Below are positions 25,936 to 33,258 of a DNA stretch of 33,806 nucleotides, piece after piece. The position numbers and the translations under genes were made by a program. Source of the DNA: Pseudomonadota bacterium (lineage in GTDB: Bacteria; Desulfobacterota; Syntrophobacteria; Syntrophobacterales; Syntrophobacteraceae); NCBI GenBank assembly GCA_023416335.1, contig JAEZHY010000016.1:1-33806 (forward strand), read 5' to 3'. Numbering within the stretch: the stretch's first letter is position 1; each line of letters begins with the position of its first letter. Below the pieces are notes generated by a model. That model worked only from the letters and a program-made list of their open reading frames with translations. It had not been told where the DNA came from and made no database searches.

Positions 25936-26964
25936 ATGAACAAGGAATTTTCACGATCCGTTCTTCTGTTGATAGCCGTCATGATCGCATTCTCTGCAGT
26001 CTTCCCCCACTCCGAAGCCGCTGCGACGAAGGTGATCGTTCTCACGGACGCCGCCGGGCTGGGGGACAAAGCCTTTAACGACTCCTGCTGGCAGGGTGTA
26101 CTCAGGGCCAGGAAGGAATTCGGCGTGGATGCTCAATTCCTTCAGTCCCGCGAGCAGGCGGACTACGTTTCGAACATCACGATGGCCGCCAAGAGGGCCG
26201 ACATAGTGGTTACGCTTGGCTATCTCTTCGTGGACTCACTGCAGCAGGTTGCCCCTCATTTCCCCAAGTCCCGGTTCATACATATCGAGGGAGACGTAAA
26301 AGCGGACAATGTGGCGTCCTTTGACTTCCGGTCGGAGGAGGGCGGATACCTTGCGGGACTTACGGCAGGCCTCTTTACAAAGAAAAATATGGTCGGAATC
26401 GTGACCGGAATGGATATTCCGCCTGTGGAAGCCTATGAGAGCGGGTTTAAAGCAGGGGTGAAAACCGCTGAAAAGATTCGGGGGAGCAGGATCGAACTGG
26501 TCGTCGGTTCGGCAGGATCGTTCAACGACCCGATCAAGGGAAAATCGCTTGCCAAAGCGATGATCGAAAAAGGTGCCGACGTGGTCTTCAAGGCAGCGGG
26601 TAATACAGGGATAGGCGCCATGGAAGCCGTCAAATCCGAAAAGGGCGCCTTCCTGATCGCCGAAGACCTGGATCAGGACGGAGCATTGCCGGGACAGGTC
26701 CTGACCAGTACGCTCAAGAAAATGGACATTGCCGTATTCGATGCAATCCGAGATGCCGTGCAGGGGCGTTTCAAGGGGGGACACCGCTGGCTGGGCTCGC
26801 CCGACGGCGTTATCGATATAACCGAAATGAAATTTTCGCGGCAGCTTTTCAGCGCGGAGGACCTGGCTCGCATGGAGAAAGCCAGGGAAATGCTCAAAAG
26901 CGGCAAGTTGACGATACCGAAGCGGCGTGCTGAAGTTGACGCTTTCATTGTGCCCGTGCTTTAA
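25936..26964 (+). CDS. BMP-family nucleoside ABC transporter binding protein
   Basis: This 342-residue secreted receptor is of the Bmp/PnrA/TmpC family (type I periplasmic fold), which binds purine and sometimes pyrimidine nucleosides. A signal peptide (1-about 28, ending SEAAA) lacks a lipobox Cys, unlike the lipoprotein members. The mature protein starts KVIVLTDAAGLGDKAFNDSCW, typical of the family (GLGDKAFND), and retains FRSEEGGYLAGLTAGLFTK (about 134-152) and VVFKAAGNTGIG near the ligand cleft. ATG at 25936 is preferred over TTG at 25906 because the signal peptide starts there and AAAGAG lies upstream. An ATPase and two permeases follow. Confidence 0.9.
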   Translation: MNKEFSRSVLLLIAVMIAFSAVFPHSEAAATKVIVLTDAAGLGDKAFNDSCWQGVLRARKEFGVDAQFLQSREQADYVSNITMAAKRADIVVTLGYLFVDSLQQVAPHFPKSRFIHIEGDVKADNVASFDFRSEEGGYLAGLTAGLFTKKNMVGIVTGMDIPPVEAYESGFKAGVKTAEKIRGSRIELVVGSAGSFNDPIKGKSLAKAMIEKGADVVFKAAGNTGIGAMEAVKSEKGAFLIAEDLDQDGALPGQVLTSTLKKMDIAVFDAIRDAVQGRFKGGHRWLGSPDGVIDITEMKFSRQLFSAEDLARMEKAREMLKSGKLTIPKRRAEVDAFIVPVL

Positions 26965-27016
26965 AAAGAGTCAAAAAAATCGAACCGAAAACGATAAAAA
27001 CGAAAGACAAAAGCGC

Positions 27017-27056
27017 GGGGGGCAGCGCCCCCCATACCCCCACGCCGCTCCGCGGC
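27017..27056. repeat. GC-rich double hairpin in the ATPase 5' region
   Basis: GGGGGGC/GCCCCCC (27017-27033, loop AGC) is followed by CATACCCCCAC and GCCGC/GCGGC (27044-27056, loop TCC). The block follows an A-rich stretch (26964-27013) and is unlike either neighbouring gene in composition. It occupies the place where the ATPase start codon and ribosome site should be. Confidence 0.7.
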
Positions 27057-27062
27057 TCTGCT

Positions 27063-28595
27063 ATAGAAGCATGTAAAATATCGAAAAGATTCGGAAGGTT
27101 CTACGCGAATCGGGATATTTCCCTGGAGATCCGGGCAGGTGAGATTCATGCAATTGCAGGAGAAAACGGCGCCGGCAAAACCACCCTGATGAACATCCTG
27201 TTCGGACGCATTCGCCCCGACTCCGGTTCCGTACTGGTGAGAGGGGAAAAAGTCTCGTTCCGAAGCCCCCGTGATGCGATTCGTGCAGGAATCGGGATGG
27301 TCCACCAGAATATTCTGACCTTTCCACAGCTCACAGTATTGGAAAATATAATCGCCGGTTTCGAACCGTCCCGTTTCGGAATGCTCGGAATGGACCATGC
27401 GCGGGGAGCCTTGCTGCGCCTCCAGGGCGAGTTCGGCTTCCGGCTGGACCCGGATACGATCGCAAATGAACTCTCCTTTGCTCAACGCCAGCAAATCGAA
27501 CTGCTTAAAGTGCTCTATCGCGGGGCTGAAATACTCATTCTGGACGAACCCACCAGTCTGCTCTCACCCGGCGAAACGGAAAAACTCCTCGAGATTCTCA
27601 AGAATCTGCGTGACGGCGGGCGGACGATTTTGTTCATCAGCCACCGGCTCGGCGAAGTATTCGAGATTGCGGACAGGATTACCGTCCTCAGGCATGGAAA
27701 AGTCCTTGCCACCCTGGATGCGGCTCAGACCGGCAGCAGAGAAATAGCTGCTTTGATGGTCGGAAAGTCCTCAACCGATCCGGAATCCGAGCCGGGAAAA
27801 ACTCCCTGCGATCGGCAGGCGGTTTCGGAAAATGCGATCCTGGAGCTTCGCAACGTAAACCTCGAGAACTTTGGTACGGAACCGCCGTTGAGGAATGTAT
27901 CGCTCTCGATCCGGAAGCGAGAAATTTTCGGGATCGCCGGTATTGTCGGAAACGGCCAGCGCTCGCTTGCGCGTGTCCTGGCCGGAAAAGTCCGGCCTGA
28001 GAGCGGTTCGGTGTTGCTGAATGGAGAGGACGTAACCGGCGACATTTTGGCTGAGCGAATCCGGAAAGGTATCAAATGGCTTCCTGAAAATGTGGGAGAG
28101 GAAGCACTTCTGGCCGATCGTCCTGTCTGGGAAAACCTGTTCCTGGGCAGTCTGCGCGAGCCGGAGTTTCAGAGGTCGGGAATACTTCGCGAAGAGAGGA
28201 TAGTTCGGTTCGCGGGGGAACAGGTCGAAGAGAACAATATTGCCGCGTCGGATGTATTTGGTCCTCTCGCGAGTCTTTCGGGAGGCAACAGGCAAAAGGT
28301 TGCCCTGGCCGGGGTCCTCTCCGGATCGCCGCGAGTGGTGATCGTCGAACAGCCGTCCCGTGGACTCGATCTGCACGCATCGGCCAGGCTGCACGATCAC
28401 TTGCTCAAATTGTGCCGTGAAAAAGGGATCGCCTGCTTTATTCTCTCCTACGATCTGGATGAGCTGATCGCGATTTGTGACCGGATAGCTGTTCTGTACA
28501 GGGGCGAAGTGATGGGAACGGTCGATAGGGATTCGTTCTCGCGTGAATTCCTGGGGCGATGGATGGCCGGTGTGTCGGAAGAGGCAAAGGTTTAG
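27063..28595 (+). CDS. BMP-type nucleoside ABC transporter ATPase, no canonical start
   Basis: This double-cassette ATPase (about 510 residues) resembles YufO/NupO. Cassette 1 has Walker A GENGAGKTT (codons 27156-27182), a weak signature LSFAQRQQIE and Walker B ILILDEPTSLLSP. Cassette 2 has the usual degenerate P-loop GNGQRSL, signature LSGGNRQKVAL and EQPSRGLD. The first ATG in frame (27189) lies after Walker A and would give a dead protein. Family-like sequence is readable from codon 27063 (IEACKISKRFGRFYANRDISL), but the frame has no ATG, GTG or TTG back to the previous gene. Either a rare start is used (ATA 27063, or ATC 26979 with AAGAG upstream), or the 5' end was lost to the GC-rich element and this is a pseudogene. 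The permease starts two bases after its stop. Confidence 0.8.
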   Translation: MEACKISKRFGRFYANRDISLEIRAGEIHAIAGENGAGKTTLMNILFGRIRPDSGSVLVRGEKVSFRSPRDAIRAGIGMVHQNILTFPQLTVLENIIAGFEPSRFGMLGMDHARGALLRLQGEFGFRLDPDTIANELSFAQRQQIELLKVLYRGAEILILDEPTSLLSPGETEKLLEILKNLRDGGRTILFISHRLGEVFEIADRITVLRHGKVLATLDAAQTGSREIAALMVGKSSTDPESEPGKTPCDRQAVSENAILELRNVNLENFGTEPPLRNVSLSIRKREIFGIAGIVGNGQRSLARVLAGKVRPESGSVLLNGEDVTGDILAERIRKGIKWLPENVGEEALLADRPVWENLFLGSLREPEFQRSGILREERIVRFAGEQVEENNIAASDVFGPLASLSGGNRQKVALAGVLSGSPRVVIVEQPSRGLDLHASARLHDHLLKLCREKGIACFILSYDLDELIAICDRIAVLYRGEVMGTVDRDSFSREFLGRWMAGVSEEAKV

Positions 28596-28596
28596 A

Positions 28597-29697
28597 GTGC
28601 AGTCAAAGCATAATCTCAGATCGCTTGCGATACTCCTGCCGGCATTGGCGGCCGGGATTCTCATATGCGTCGTGCTCGCTCTTGCGGCGGGCGCGGGTCC
28701 CCTGGACCTTGCCGAAACCATATGGACCGGGGCTTGGGGAAGCACGGAAGCCGTCGTGAATACGCTTTCGAAGATGACCCCGCTGATGCTTACCGCTCTT
28801 GCCGTGACGCTTGCATACAGGGCCGGGCTCCTGAACATAGGGTGCGAAGGGCAACTCACTCTGGGGGCGCTGGTGGCGGCCACTGTGGCACGCATTGCAT
28901 CGCCGTTGCCCCCATTTTTGCTGCTCCCGCTCACGCTCGCCTGCGGGGCTGCGGCGGGAGGCATCTGGGCGTGGCCTGCAGCCGGGCTCCGGCAGAGGCG
29001 CGGTGTGCACGAAGTAATCAGTACGCTGCTTCTCAATTATGTCGCCATCTACCTCTGCAGCTATCTGGTTTCGGGACCGCTAAGCGACGGTACCTCCATG
29101 GGAAGGACCCCGCCCATACCGGCGGGAGCGGAAATGCCGGTAGTCTTCCGGAGCGGTTCCCTCGACCTGACCCCTGCACCGCTAATAGCCCTTGTGCTCA
29201 GCTTTGTTGTCTGCTTCTGGCTATCCAAAACCGTTTGGGGATTCGAGGCGAGGTCAGTGGGTGCGAACTTCGAGGCGGCCGTGAATGCCGGGATCGACGC
29301 TTCGAAATGGCAGTTGAGGATGTTCATCCTGAGCGGGGCGCTCGCGGGTCTTGCGGGGGCCTTCGAAATCAGCGCCGTGCACCATCGTTTTTACAGGTCG
29401 TTTTCTCCCGGCTATGGCTTCGACGGCCTGACTGCCGCGTTTCTGGCTGATTGCTCTCCAGGGTGGCTCTGGTTGAGCACGCTCTTCCTCGCCAGCCTGC
29501 GTTCCGCCGACAAGTGGCTCCAGATAGGGCTAAACCTTTCGCCGAATTTCATCCTGGTGGCCCAGGCAGTTCTGTTGCTCTCGGTTGCTGCGCGGAACGG
29601 AATTTATCGCTGGTTCGACAGAGTGGTTTCCCGCTTTAGAAAGAGTGAGGCAGAGGATGAGGCTGTTGTTCGATCGGATTTCGCTGATAGTCGTTAA
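28597..29697 (+). CDS. BMP-type nucleoside ABC transporter permease 1
   Basis: This 366-residue inner-membrane permease is of the YufP/NupP group. A first helix (about 8-32) and a second cluster (about 58-180) include TPLMLTALAVTLAYRAGLLNIGCEGQ, where the NIGCEGQ motif is diagnostic. STLLLNYVAIYL and the late loop GYGFDGLTAAFLADCSPGW follow (usual family form GYGF.GIAVALLG). GTG at 28597 is preceded by AAAGG six bases away and lies one base after the ATPase stop, so coupling is expected. The tail from about 335 on is charged. It is normally followed directly by the second permease; here 590 bases intervene. Confidence 0.88.
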   Translation: MQSKHNLRSLAILLPALAAGILICVVLALAAGAGPLDLAETIWTGAWGSTEAVVNTLSKMTPLMLTALAVTLAYRAGLLNIGCEGQLTLGALVAATVARIASPLPPFLLLPLTLACGAAAGGIWAWPAAGLRQRRGVHEVISTLLLNYVAIYLCSYLVSGPLSDGTSMGRTPPIPAGAEMPVVFRSGSLDLTPAPLIALVLSFVVCFWLSKTVWGFEARSVGANFEAAVNAGIDASKWQLRMFILSGALAGLAGAFEISAVHHRFYRSFSPGYGFDGLTAAFLADCSPGWLWLSTLFLASLRSADKWLQIGLNLSPNFILVAQAVLLLSVAARNGIYRWFDRVVSRFRKSEAEDEAVVRSDFADSR

Positions 29698-29772
29698 TAA
29701 CGGGGCAGGGTTTTCCGTTCCGTCATCCCAGCCGTTTACGGCTGGAAGCTGTTTAGTTTGTGAGCCGCGTCG

Positions 29773-29800
29773 GGTGGGCACAGGCTTTATCGTGCCCACC
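29773..29800 (+). repeat. Hairpin repeat with loop AGGCTTTATC (copy 2)
   Basis: GGTGGGCAC (29773-29781), loop AGGCTTTATC, GTGCCCACC (29792-29800): perfect 9-bp stem. Loop identical to that at 23819-23828 but with different, still complementary arms. A partial inverted copy of the right half is at 29906-29920. Confidence 0.8.
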
Positions 29801-29826
29801 GACCAGCCCCAAGGGAAATGTTCGCT

Positions 29827-29863
29827 GGTTCCCAAGGTCTGCCTAAGGTCTGCTTTGGGAACC
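29827..29863 (+). repeat. REP-like hairpin (copy f), expanded loop
   Basis: CGCTG then GGTTCCCAAGG and a distal CTTTGGGAACC. The loop contains AAGGTCTGCCT duplicated as AAGGTCTGCTT, so this copy has grown internally. Confidence 0.7.
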
Positions 29864-29974
29864 CCGTCCCGGCCATCCCGATGGGCTATGATCCAAGGGA
29901 CGGACGGTGGGCACGATAAAACTTCACCCCACTCCGCTCCCCCACCTCACGCCCGCTTAGCGTTCCTCTCTGCC

Positions 29975-30003
29975 AAACAGCTATTACGTTCCTGGGAGGG
30001 TTC
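29975..30003 (+). repeat. 29-bp direct repeat, left copy
   Basis: Identical to 30250-30278. It contains GGGAGGG, the ribosome site of the downstream permease, and is separated from the right copy by 246 bases of non-coding, repeat-bearing sequence. Confidence 0.9.
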
Positions 30004-30013
30004 CACAACATCT

Positions 30014-30042
30014 TTTAGTTGCCCGTGCCGGAGGCAAGAGGG
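30014..30042 (+). repeat. 29-nt dispersed repeat (copy 2)
   Basis: Matches the reverse complement of 23874-23902 at 28 of 29 positions, beginning TTTAGTTGCCCGTGCCG. It sits within the segment bounded by the 29-bp direct repeats. Confidence 0.8.
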
Positions 30043-30249
30043 TTCGATAAACAGTATCGTTTCCCCCCCTGCAGTTCTTCGCCGGGAGACTCGGCTCCAC
30101 CCCTCCCGTGCCTCAACTCACCAGGATCGAAGTTTCATCATTGTTCAAACCGCGCCGGCCGCGTGAGGACTCCATTGGAACCATAAACAATTTGCGAATA
30201 GGCCGACCTTTCAGGCCGATAGGTCCGAATGTTTTGACTCCGATCCGCT

Positions 30250-30278
30250 AAACAGCTATTACGTTCCTGGGAGGGTTC
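30250..30278 (+). repeat. 29-bp direct repeat, right copy (carries permease ribosome site)
   Basis: Identical to 29975-30003 and ends nine bases before the ATG of permease 2. It contains GGGAGGG, the only plausible ribosome site for that gene. Confidence 0.9.
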
Positions 30279-30287
30279 TACCAGTCA

Positions 30288-31208
30288 ATGTCCATATTGA
30301 TTAATCTCATATCCCTCACTCTCTGGAAAGCGACCCCGCTGCTGCTTGCCGCTTTCGGGGGGCTCGTTTCGGAGTTGAGCGGAGTGATCAATTTTGCTCT
30401 GGAGGGCATGATGCTTACCGGGGCTTTTGCGGCCGTACTTGGCACGTGGGCTACCGGTTCGCCCTGGATCGGACTTCTTTGCGGGTTGGGTGGGGGGATG
30501 CTTGCCGGATTGGTGCATGCGACCGCATCGCTGAAGTTTCGGGCAAACCAGATCGTGAGCGCCATTGCCGTAAACCTCCTTGCCGCCGGGCTGACGGGAT
30601 TGCTTTTGAACCAGATATTCCAGGTCTATGGTACTTCGCCGAGCGTCGAGAGGTTGCCCGGAGTCGGGTCGCTGCTGCCCGGAACCTCCCCCTTCTTCGG
30701 CCTCCGCGAATTTCTGGACGGTTTCTCCGTTCTCATTCCAATAGCTCTCGTTATCATTGCCCTGGTTATGTTCTTTCTTCGCTCGACGGTTCCCGGCCTG
30801 CGTCTGCGCGCATGCGGAGAAAACCAGGAAGCGGCGGAAGCGGCCGGTATCATGGTCTCGCGGATTCAGTTCCTTGCGGTGTGCGGGGGCGGTGCGCTCG
30901 CGGGTATGGGGGGTGCGTTTCTGTCGATTGGAGAGCTTTCGCAGTTTGTTGAAGACATGACCCAGGGAAGGGGGTATCTGGCAATAGCGGCCGTTATTCT
31001 CGGCAGGTGGAGGCCGGTCGGGGTTCTGCTTGCGGTGCTTTTTTTCGGCTTCAGCGAAGCCCTTTCCGAATGGCTTGCCGTCAGGTGGTCAACACTTCCG
31101 AACCAGATCTTCCTGGTCTTGCCCTATATCGCCTGTTTTGCCGTGCTCGCCTTCCATATCGGAAGGCGGGGACAGCCGACAGCGCTCGGAAAATTGTCTT
31201 CGAATTGA
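30288..31208 (+). CDS. BMP-type nucleoside ABC transporter permease 2
   Basis: This 306-residue permease is of the YufQ/NupQ group and forms the channel with permease 1. Hydrophobic segments run throughout. TPLLLAAFGGLVSELSGVIN followed by ALEGMML (about 14-41) is the family signature, and GENQEAAEAAGIMVSRIQ (about 181-198) and GRGYLAIAAVILGRWRP (about 228-244) mark the cytoplasmic ATPase-contact loop. ATG at 30288 has GGGAGGG within 13 bases. Separation from permease 1 by 590 bases means it may rely on a promoter inside the repeat gap or on read-through. It ends nine bases before the convergent HEAT gene. Confidence 0.92.
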   Translation: MSILINLISLTLWKATPLLLAAFGGLVSELSGVINFALEGMMLTGAFAAVLGTWATGSPWIGLLCGLGGGMLAGLVHATASLKFRANQIVSAIAVNLLAAGLTGLLLNQIFQVYGTSPSVERLPGVGSLLPGTSPFFGLREFLDGFSVLIPIALVIIALVMFFLRSTVPGLRLRACGENQEAAEAAGIMVSRIQFLAVCGGGALAGMGGAFLSIGELSQFVEDMTQGRGYLAIAAVILGRWRPVGVLLAVLFFGFSEALSEWLAVRWSTLPNQIFLVLPYIACFAVLAFHIGRRGQPTALGKLSSN

Positions 31209-31217
31209 TGAGTGTCG

Positions 31218-31958
31218 TCAATTCTCACGAGTCGGATTTTCTATTCGCCTGCTCTCGATGCCTCCCATCAACTCCAATGCAAGATCGCGGCATTTGTATG
31301 TCCGGAACTTCCCGTCCTCATAGACCCGGATTTCGGCTTCGCTTTCAAAAAGGGATTCAGGAACATGCCTCGTGTCAAACTCCGGCCTGAGAATCGATAA
31401 GACCCACAGCGCCAGCCTTCCTTTAACCGGATCCGAAGAACGGAGTTGTTCCAAAACAGGGCCGACCGCCTCTTTCGCCAGTTCGGGACGAGACCGGGCC
31501 AGCCTGCCGATTCCCCACAGGACCCCGCGCTCCAGTTCGTTGTTTTCCAGAAGGTTTCCATTTTCGTCGATATAGGAAATAAGGATGCGGTAATATTCGC
31601 GGGCAAGCGTTTCGTTCCGGGCCATTATCTCGCCCAGGGCTTCGGGTGCGCCCCAGCCGATTCCGCCCGACTCGTCGTTGAGGCTCCATATGAGCCTCCT
31701 CATGATGATGCGGGCCGATTCCATCGAAGTCCCCGCCATTTCGGAAACGATCGTCCCGATAGCCTGAATCGCTCTCCACCTTGCCGTCTCGTCTGTTTCG
31801 CACAGGAAAGAGAGCAGGGGATTGACGATTTTTTCGGGTGGTAGTCCGAAGTCCTTGAGATCTTCTTCGAAGGAGGCGGAGTTGAGGACGGTCCGGATCC
31901 TGCCTCTCAGTTTCAGGCTGCCGGGTTCTTTCACAAAGCTACATTGATGCGAGCGCAT
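31218..31958 (-). CDS. HEAT-repeat protein, DVU0298-like
   Basis: This 246-residue soluble helical protein has about four HEAT-like repeats between residues 40 and 210, with repeated patterns such as DETARWRAIQAIGTI, GIGWGAPEALGEIMA, LERGVLWGIGRLA and DPVKGRLALWVLSIL. It resembles the DVU0298 family found mainly in sulfate reducers and relatives, whose function is unknown. The C-terminal segment (about 205-235) is a separate basic patch, EDGKFRTYKCRDLALELMGG. There is no signal peptide. ATG at 31958 has only a weak ribosome site; GTG at codon 9 is an alternative. It is convergent with permease 2. HEAT repeats usually mediate protein contacts, so a scaffold role is the conservative reading. 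Confidence 0.7.
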   Translation of the reverse strand: MRSHQCSFVKEPGSLKLRGRIRTVLNSASFEEDLKDFGLPPEKIVNPLLSFLCETDETARWRAIQAIGTIVSEMAGTSMESARIIMRRLIWSLNDESGGIGWGAPEALGEIMARNETLAREYYRILISYIDENGNLLENNELERGVLWGIGRLARSRPELAKEAVGPVLEQLRSSDPVKGRLALWVLSILRPEFDTRHVPESLFESEAEIRVYEDGKFRTYKCRDLALELMGGIESRRIENPTREN

Positions 31959-31997
31959 AATCCCAATCCGAACTTACAGCTAAATAGCGATCTCAAA

Positions 31998-32050
31998 AAG
32001 AAAACCCCCCGGGAGTCCATTCCCGAGCAGATTTTTCGTCTGCCCGGGAA
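31998..32050 (-). terminator. Terminator after the glutaredoxin-like gene
   Basis: TTCCCG.GCAGA and TCTGC.CGGGAA (32020-32050) form a 12-bp stem with one mismatch. On the minus strand it is followed by an alternative CGGGA/TCCCG hairpin and then GTTTTCTTTTT. It separates the gene from the HEAT-protein gene. Confidence 0.6.
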
Positions 32051-32092
32051 GGGTTCCGCGAGAGGCGGAAAGAATGGGATTGAAGCATGCGT

Positions 32093-32335
32093 TCAAAGGC
32101 AGCTCACAGCCCGTTCCAGTTCTTCTTTATTGAATCCGACGAGCACCTTGTCGCAAATGGAAATGACAGGGGCCGTTCGTGCGCCGTGGGAAATGGAACG
32201 CATCTCCTGGAATGCGTTCATGTCCCGAGTTACGTCGAATATATCGAATTGAACCCCTTTTTCAGTCAGAAATTTCTTCGCCTGATCGCATTGCCTACAG
32301 TTAGGGGTCGAAAAAACCTTGATTTTTTCTGCCAT
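32093..32335 (-). CDS. Glutaredoxin-like thiol protein
   Basis: This 80-residue thioredoxin-fold protein begins AEKIKVFSTPNCRQCDQAKKFL, with the redox pair C14-x2-C17 on the first helix. The TAPVISICDKVLVGF segment (about 54-68) contains the cis-Pro, here APV. It resembles NrdH/YruB-type small glutaredoxins that reduce protein disulfides. The Cys-Arg-Gln-Cys centre differs from the classical CPYC. ATG at 32335 is chosen over 32368 because GGAG lies seven bases upstream and the beta strand begins at once. Two further cysteines (ICD and the C-terminal SCL) are of unknown role. It may be co-transcribed with the ferritin-like gene 177 bases upstream; that gap holds no feature I recognise. Confidence 0.85.
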   Translation of the reverse strand: MAEKIKVFSTPNCRQCDQAKKFLTEKGVQFDIFDVTRDMNAFQEMRSISHGARTAPVISICDKVLVGFNKEELERAVSCL

Positions 32336-32512
32336 TAGACGACTCCAATGCCGGCCGGTAATTCTCAAGTCCTGCGGAAAGAACTACGCAGAGCAAAAGG
32401 ATTCTTGCGCGAATTCTTTAGTCTTTACGCTCAATCCTCTCCGCATTTCCAAAAACATCCCGCTGAGAGACTCGGGGTAGCCGGCAAACCCATTATCTCC
32501 GATGAAGCGACG

Positions 32513-33001
32513 CTACTTGAGCTTCATCAGTTCTAATGTAAGCCGCTTAAGGTGTTCCTGCTCTTCTTTGACGAGGCTTTTTATCAGTTCTTTGTCGGTT
32601 TTTTCGGTAGCATCTTCAAGGCTCAGGAAGAAGATCACCGAGTCTTTCTCGAATGTGATTGCCATCTTCAGAGCGTCTTTCGTATCCCCGATCTTCGAGA
32701 TTTGCTCTTTGAGTCCGGCGTCGGAAACGAAAACGTGCTGGTCGGCCATCATTTTGATGTACCGGTCCAGTTCGTTGTCCGGATCCCACACGTTGGAGGC
32801 GGTGGAAGCAACGGGTAGCTGTGCCCTGATGGATTCGAATTTCTTCTTGTGTTCGACTTCCTGCAGAGCGAGTTCGGAAAAGAGTTTTTTCACCTGGGCA
32901 TTGTCTATGCTCTTCTGGCTCTCTTCGTAAAACTTCTTCCCGTTTTCCTCGATTTGTACGGCAATCTTGAAAACTTCTCCGGCATTGAAGTTGTAGCTCA
33001 T
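32513..33001 (-). CDS. Rubrerythrin-like diiron (ferritin-like) protein
   Basis: This 162-residue four-helix protein carries rubrerythrin-type iron ligands: E18/E19 in the first helix, E48-x2-H51, E118 and E147-x2-H150. The rubredoxin domain that ends classical rubrerythrin is absent, but a separate rubredoxin gene lies 41 bases upstream, giving a split rubrerythrin/rubredoxin pair. The pair would reduce peroxide or handle iron in an anaerobe. ATG at 33001 has AAAGGGGA upstream; the longer frame to 33097 overlaps the rubredoxin gene and lacks family sequence. An erythrin-type iron-transport domain is the main alternative assignment. Confidence 0.88.
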   Translation of the reverse strand: MSYNFNAGEVFKIAVQIEENGKKFYEESQKSIDNAQVKKLFSELALQEVEHKKKFESIRAQLPVASTASNVWDPDNELDRYIKMMADQHVFVSDAGLKEQISKIGDTKDALKMAITFEKDSVIFFLSLEDATEKTDKELIKSLVKEEQEHLKRLTLELMKLK

Positions 33002-33042
33002 CTCAGTTTCCCCTTTCTCTTGCTTTTCCAGTGCGCACCGAT

Positions 33043-33204
33043 TTATTTTTCTTTTTCGAAATCTTCCTTCGGTGCGCCACAAACAGGGCAGACCCAATCA
33101 TCGGGCAGATCCTCAAAGCTCGTTCCCGGCGCTACGCCATTGTCCGGATCCCCCTTTGCCGGATCGTAGACATAACCGCAGACCGTACATACGTATCGAT
33201 CCAT
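33043..33204 (-). CDS. rd: Rubredoxin
   Basis: This 53-residue one-iron electron carrier shows the full signature: C6-T-V-C9-G, the aromatic [18 protein letters not shown] core, the [11 protein letters not shown] segment and C39-P-V-C42-G. The four cysteines bind iron. Start ATG 33204 is preceded by GGAGGAG. It is short and easily missed. It precedes the rubrerythrin-like gene by 41 bases and is probably its electron donor. A good promoter lies 55 bases upstream. Confidence 0.98.
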   Translation of the reverse strand: MDRYVCTVCGYVYDPAKGDPDNGVAPGTSFEDLPDDWVCPVCGAPKEDFEKEK

Positions 33205-33258
33205 CTTTTCCTCCTCCATTTGTTTGTGTGTAGTAGAAATCGAGCTTCAGCAGGCGCT

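Larger units (their letters stand above)
29698..30287. other. 590-bp repeat-filled gap inside the transporter operon
   Basis: The gap holds a hairpin of the AGGCTTTATC-loop family (29773-29800) with a partial inverted copy (29906-29920), REP copy f (29827-29863), the second copy of the 29-nt dispersed repeat (30014-30042), and a direct 29-bp duplication (29975-30003 and 30250-30278). No gene is credible; frames such as 29585-30166 cross the repeats. The second permease keeps its own ribosome site at the right edge. Confidence 0.8.

Noticed and set aside
29585..30166. 193-codon frame across the permease gap
   Set aside because: It runs over several hairpin repeats and the end of permease 1 in another frame; no protein-like pattern.
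32348..32536. 62-codon frame on the plus strand between the redox genes
   Set aside because: No ribosome site or recognisable domain; it overlaps the end of the ferritin-like gene.
33001..33097. Longer N-terminus of the ferritin-like protein (start at 33097)
   Set aside because: The extension overlaps the rubredoxin gene in another frame and lacks family sequence; ATG 33001 has a strong ribosome site.
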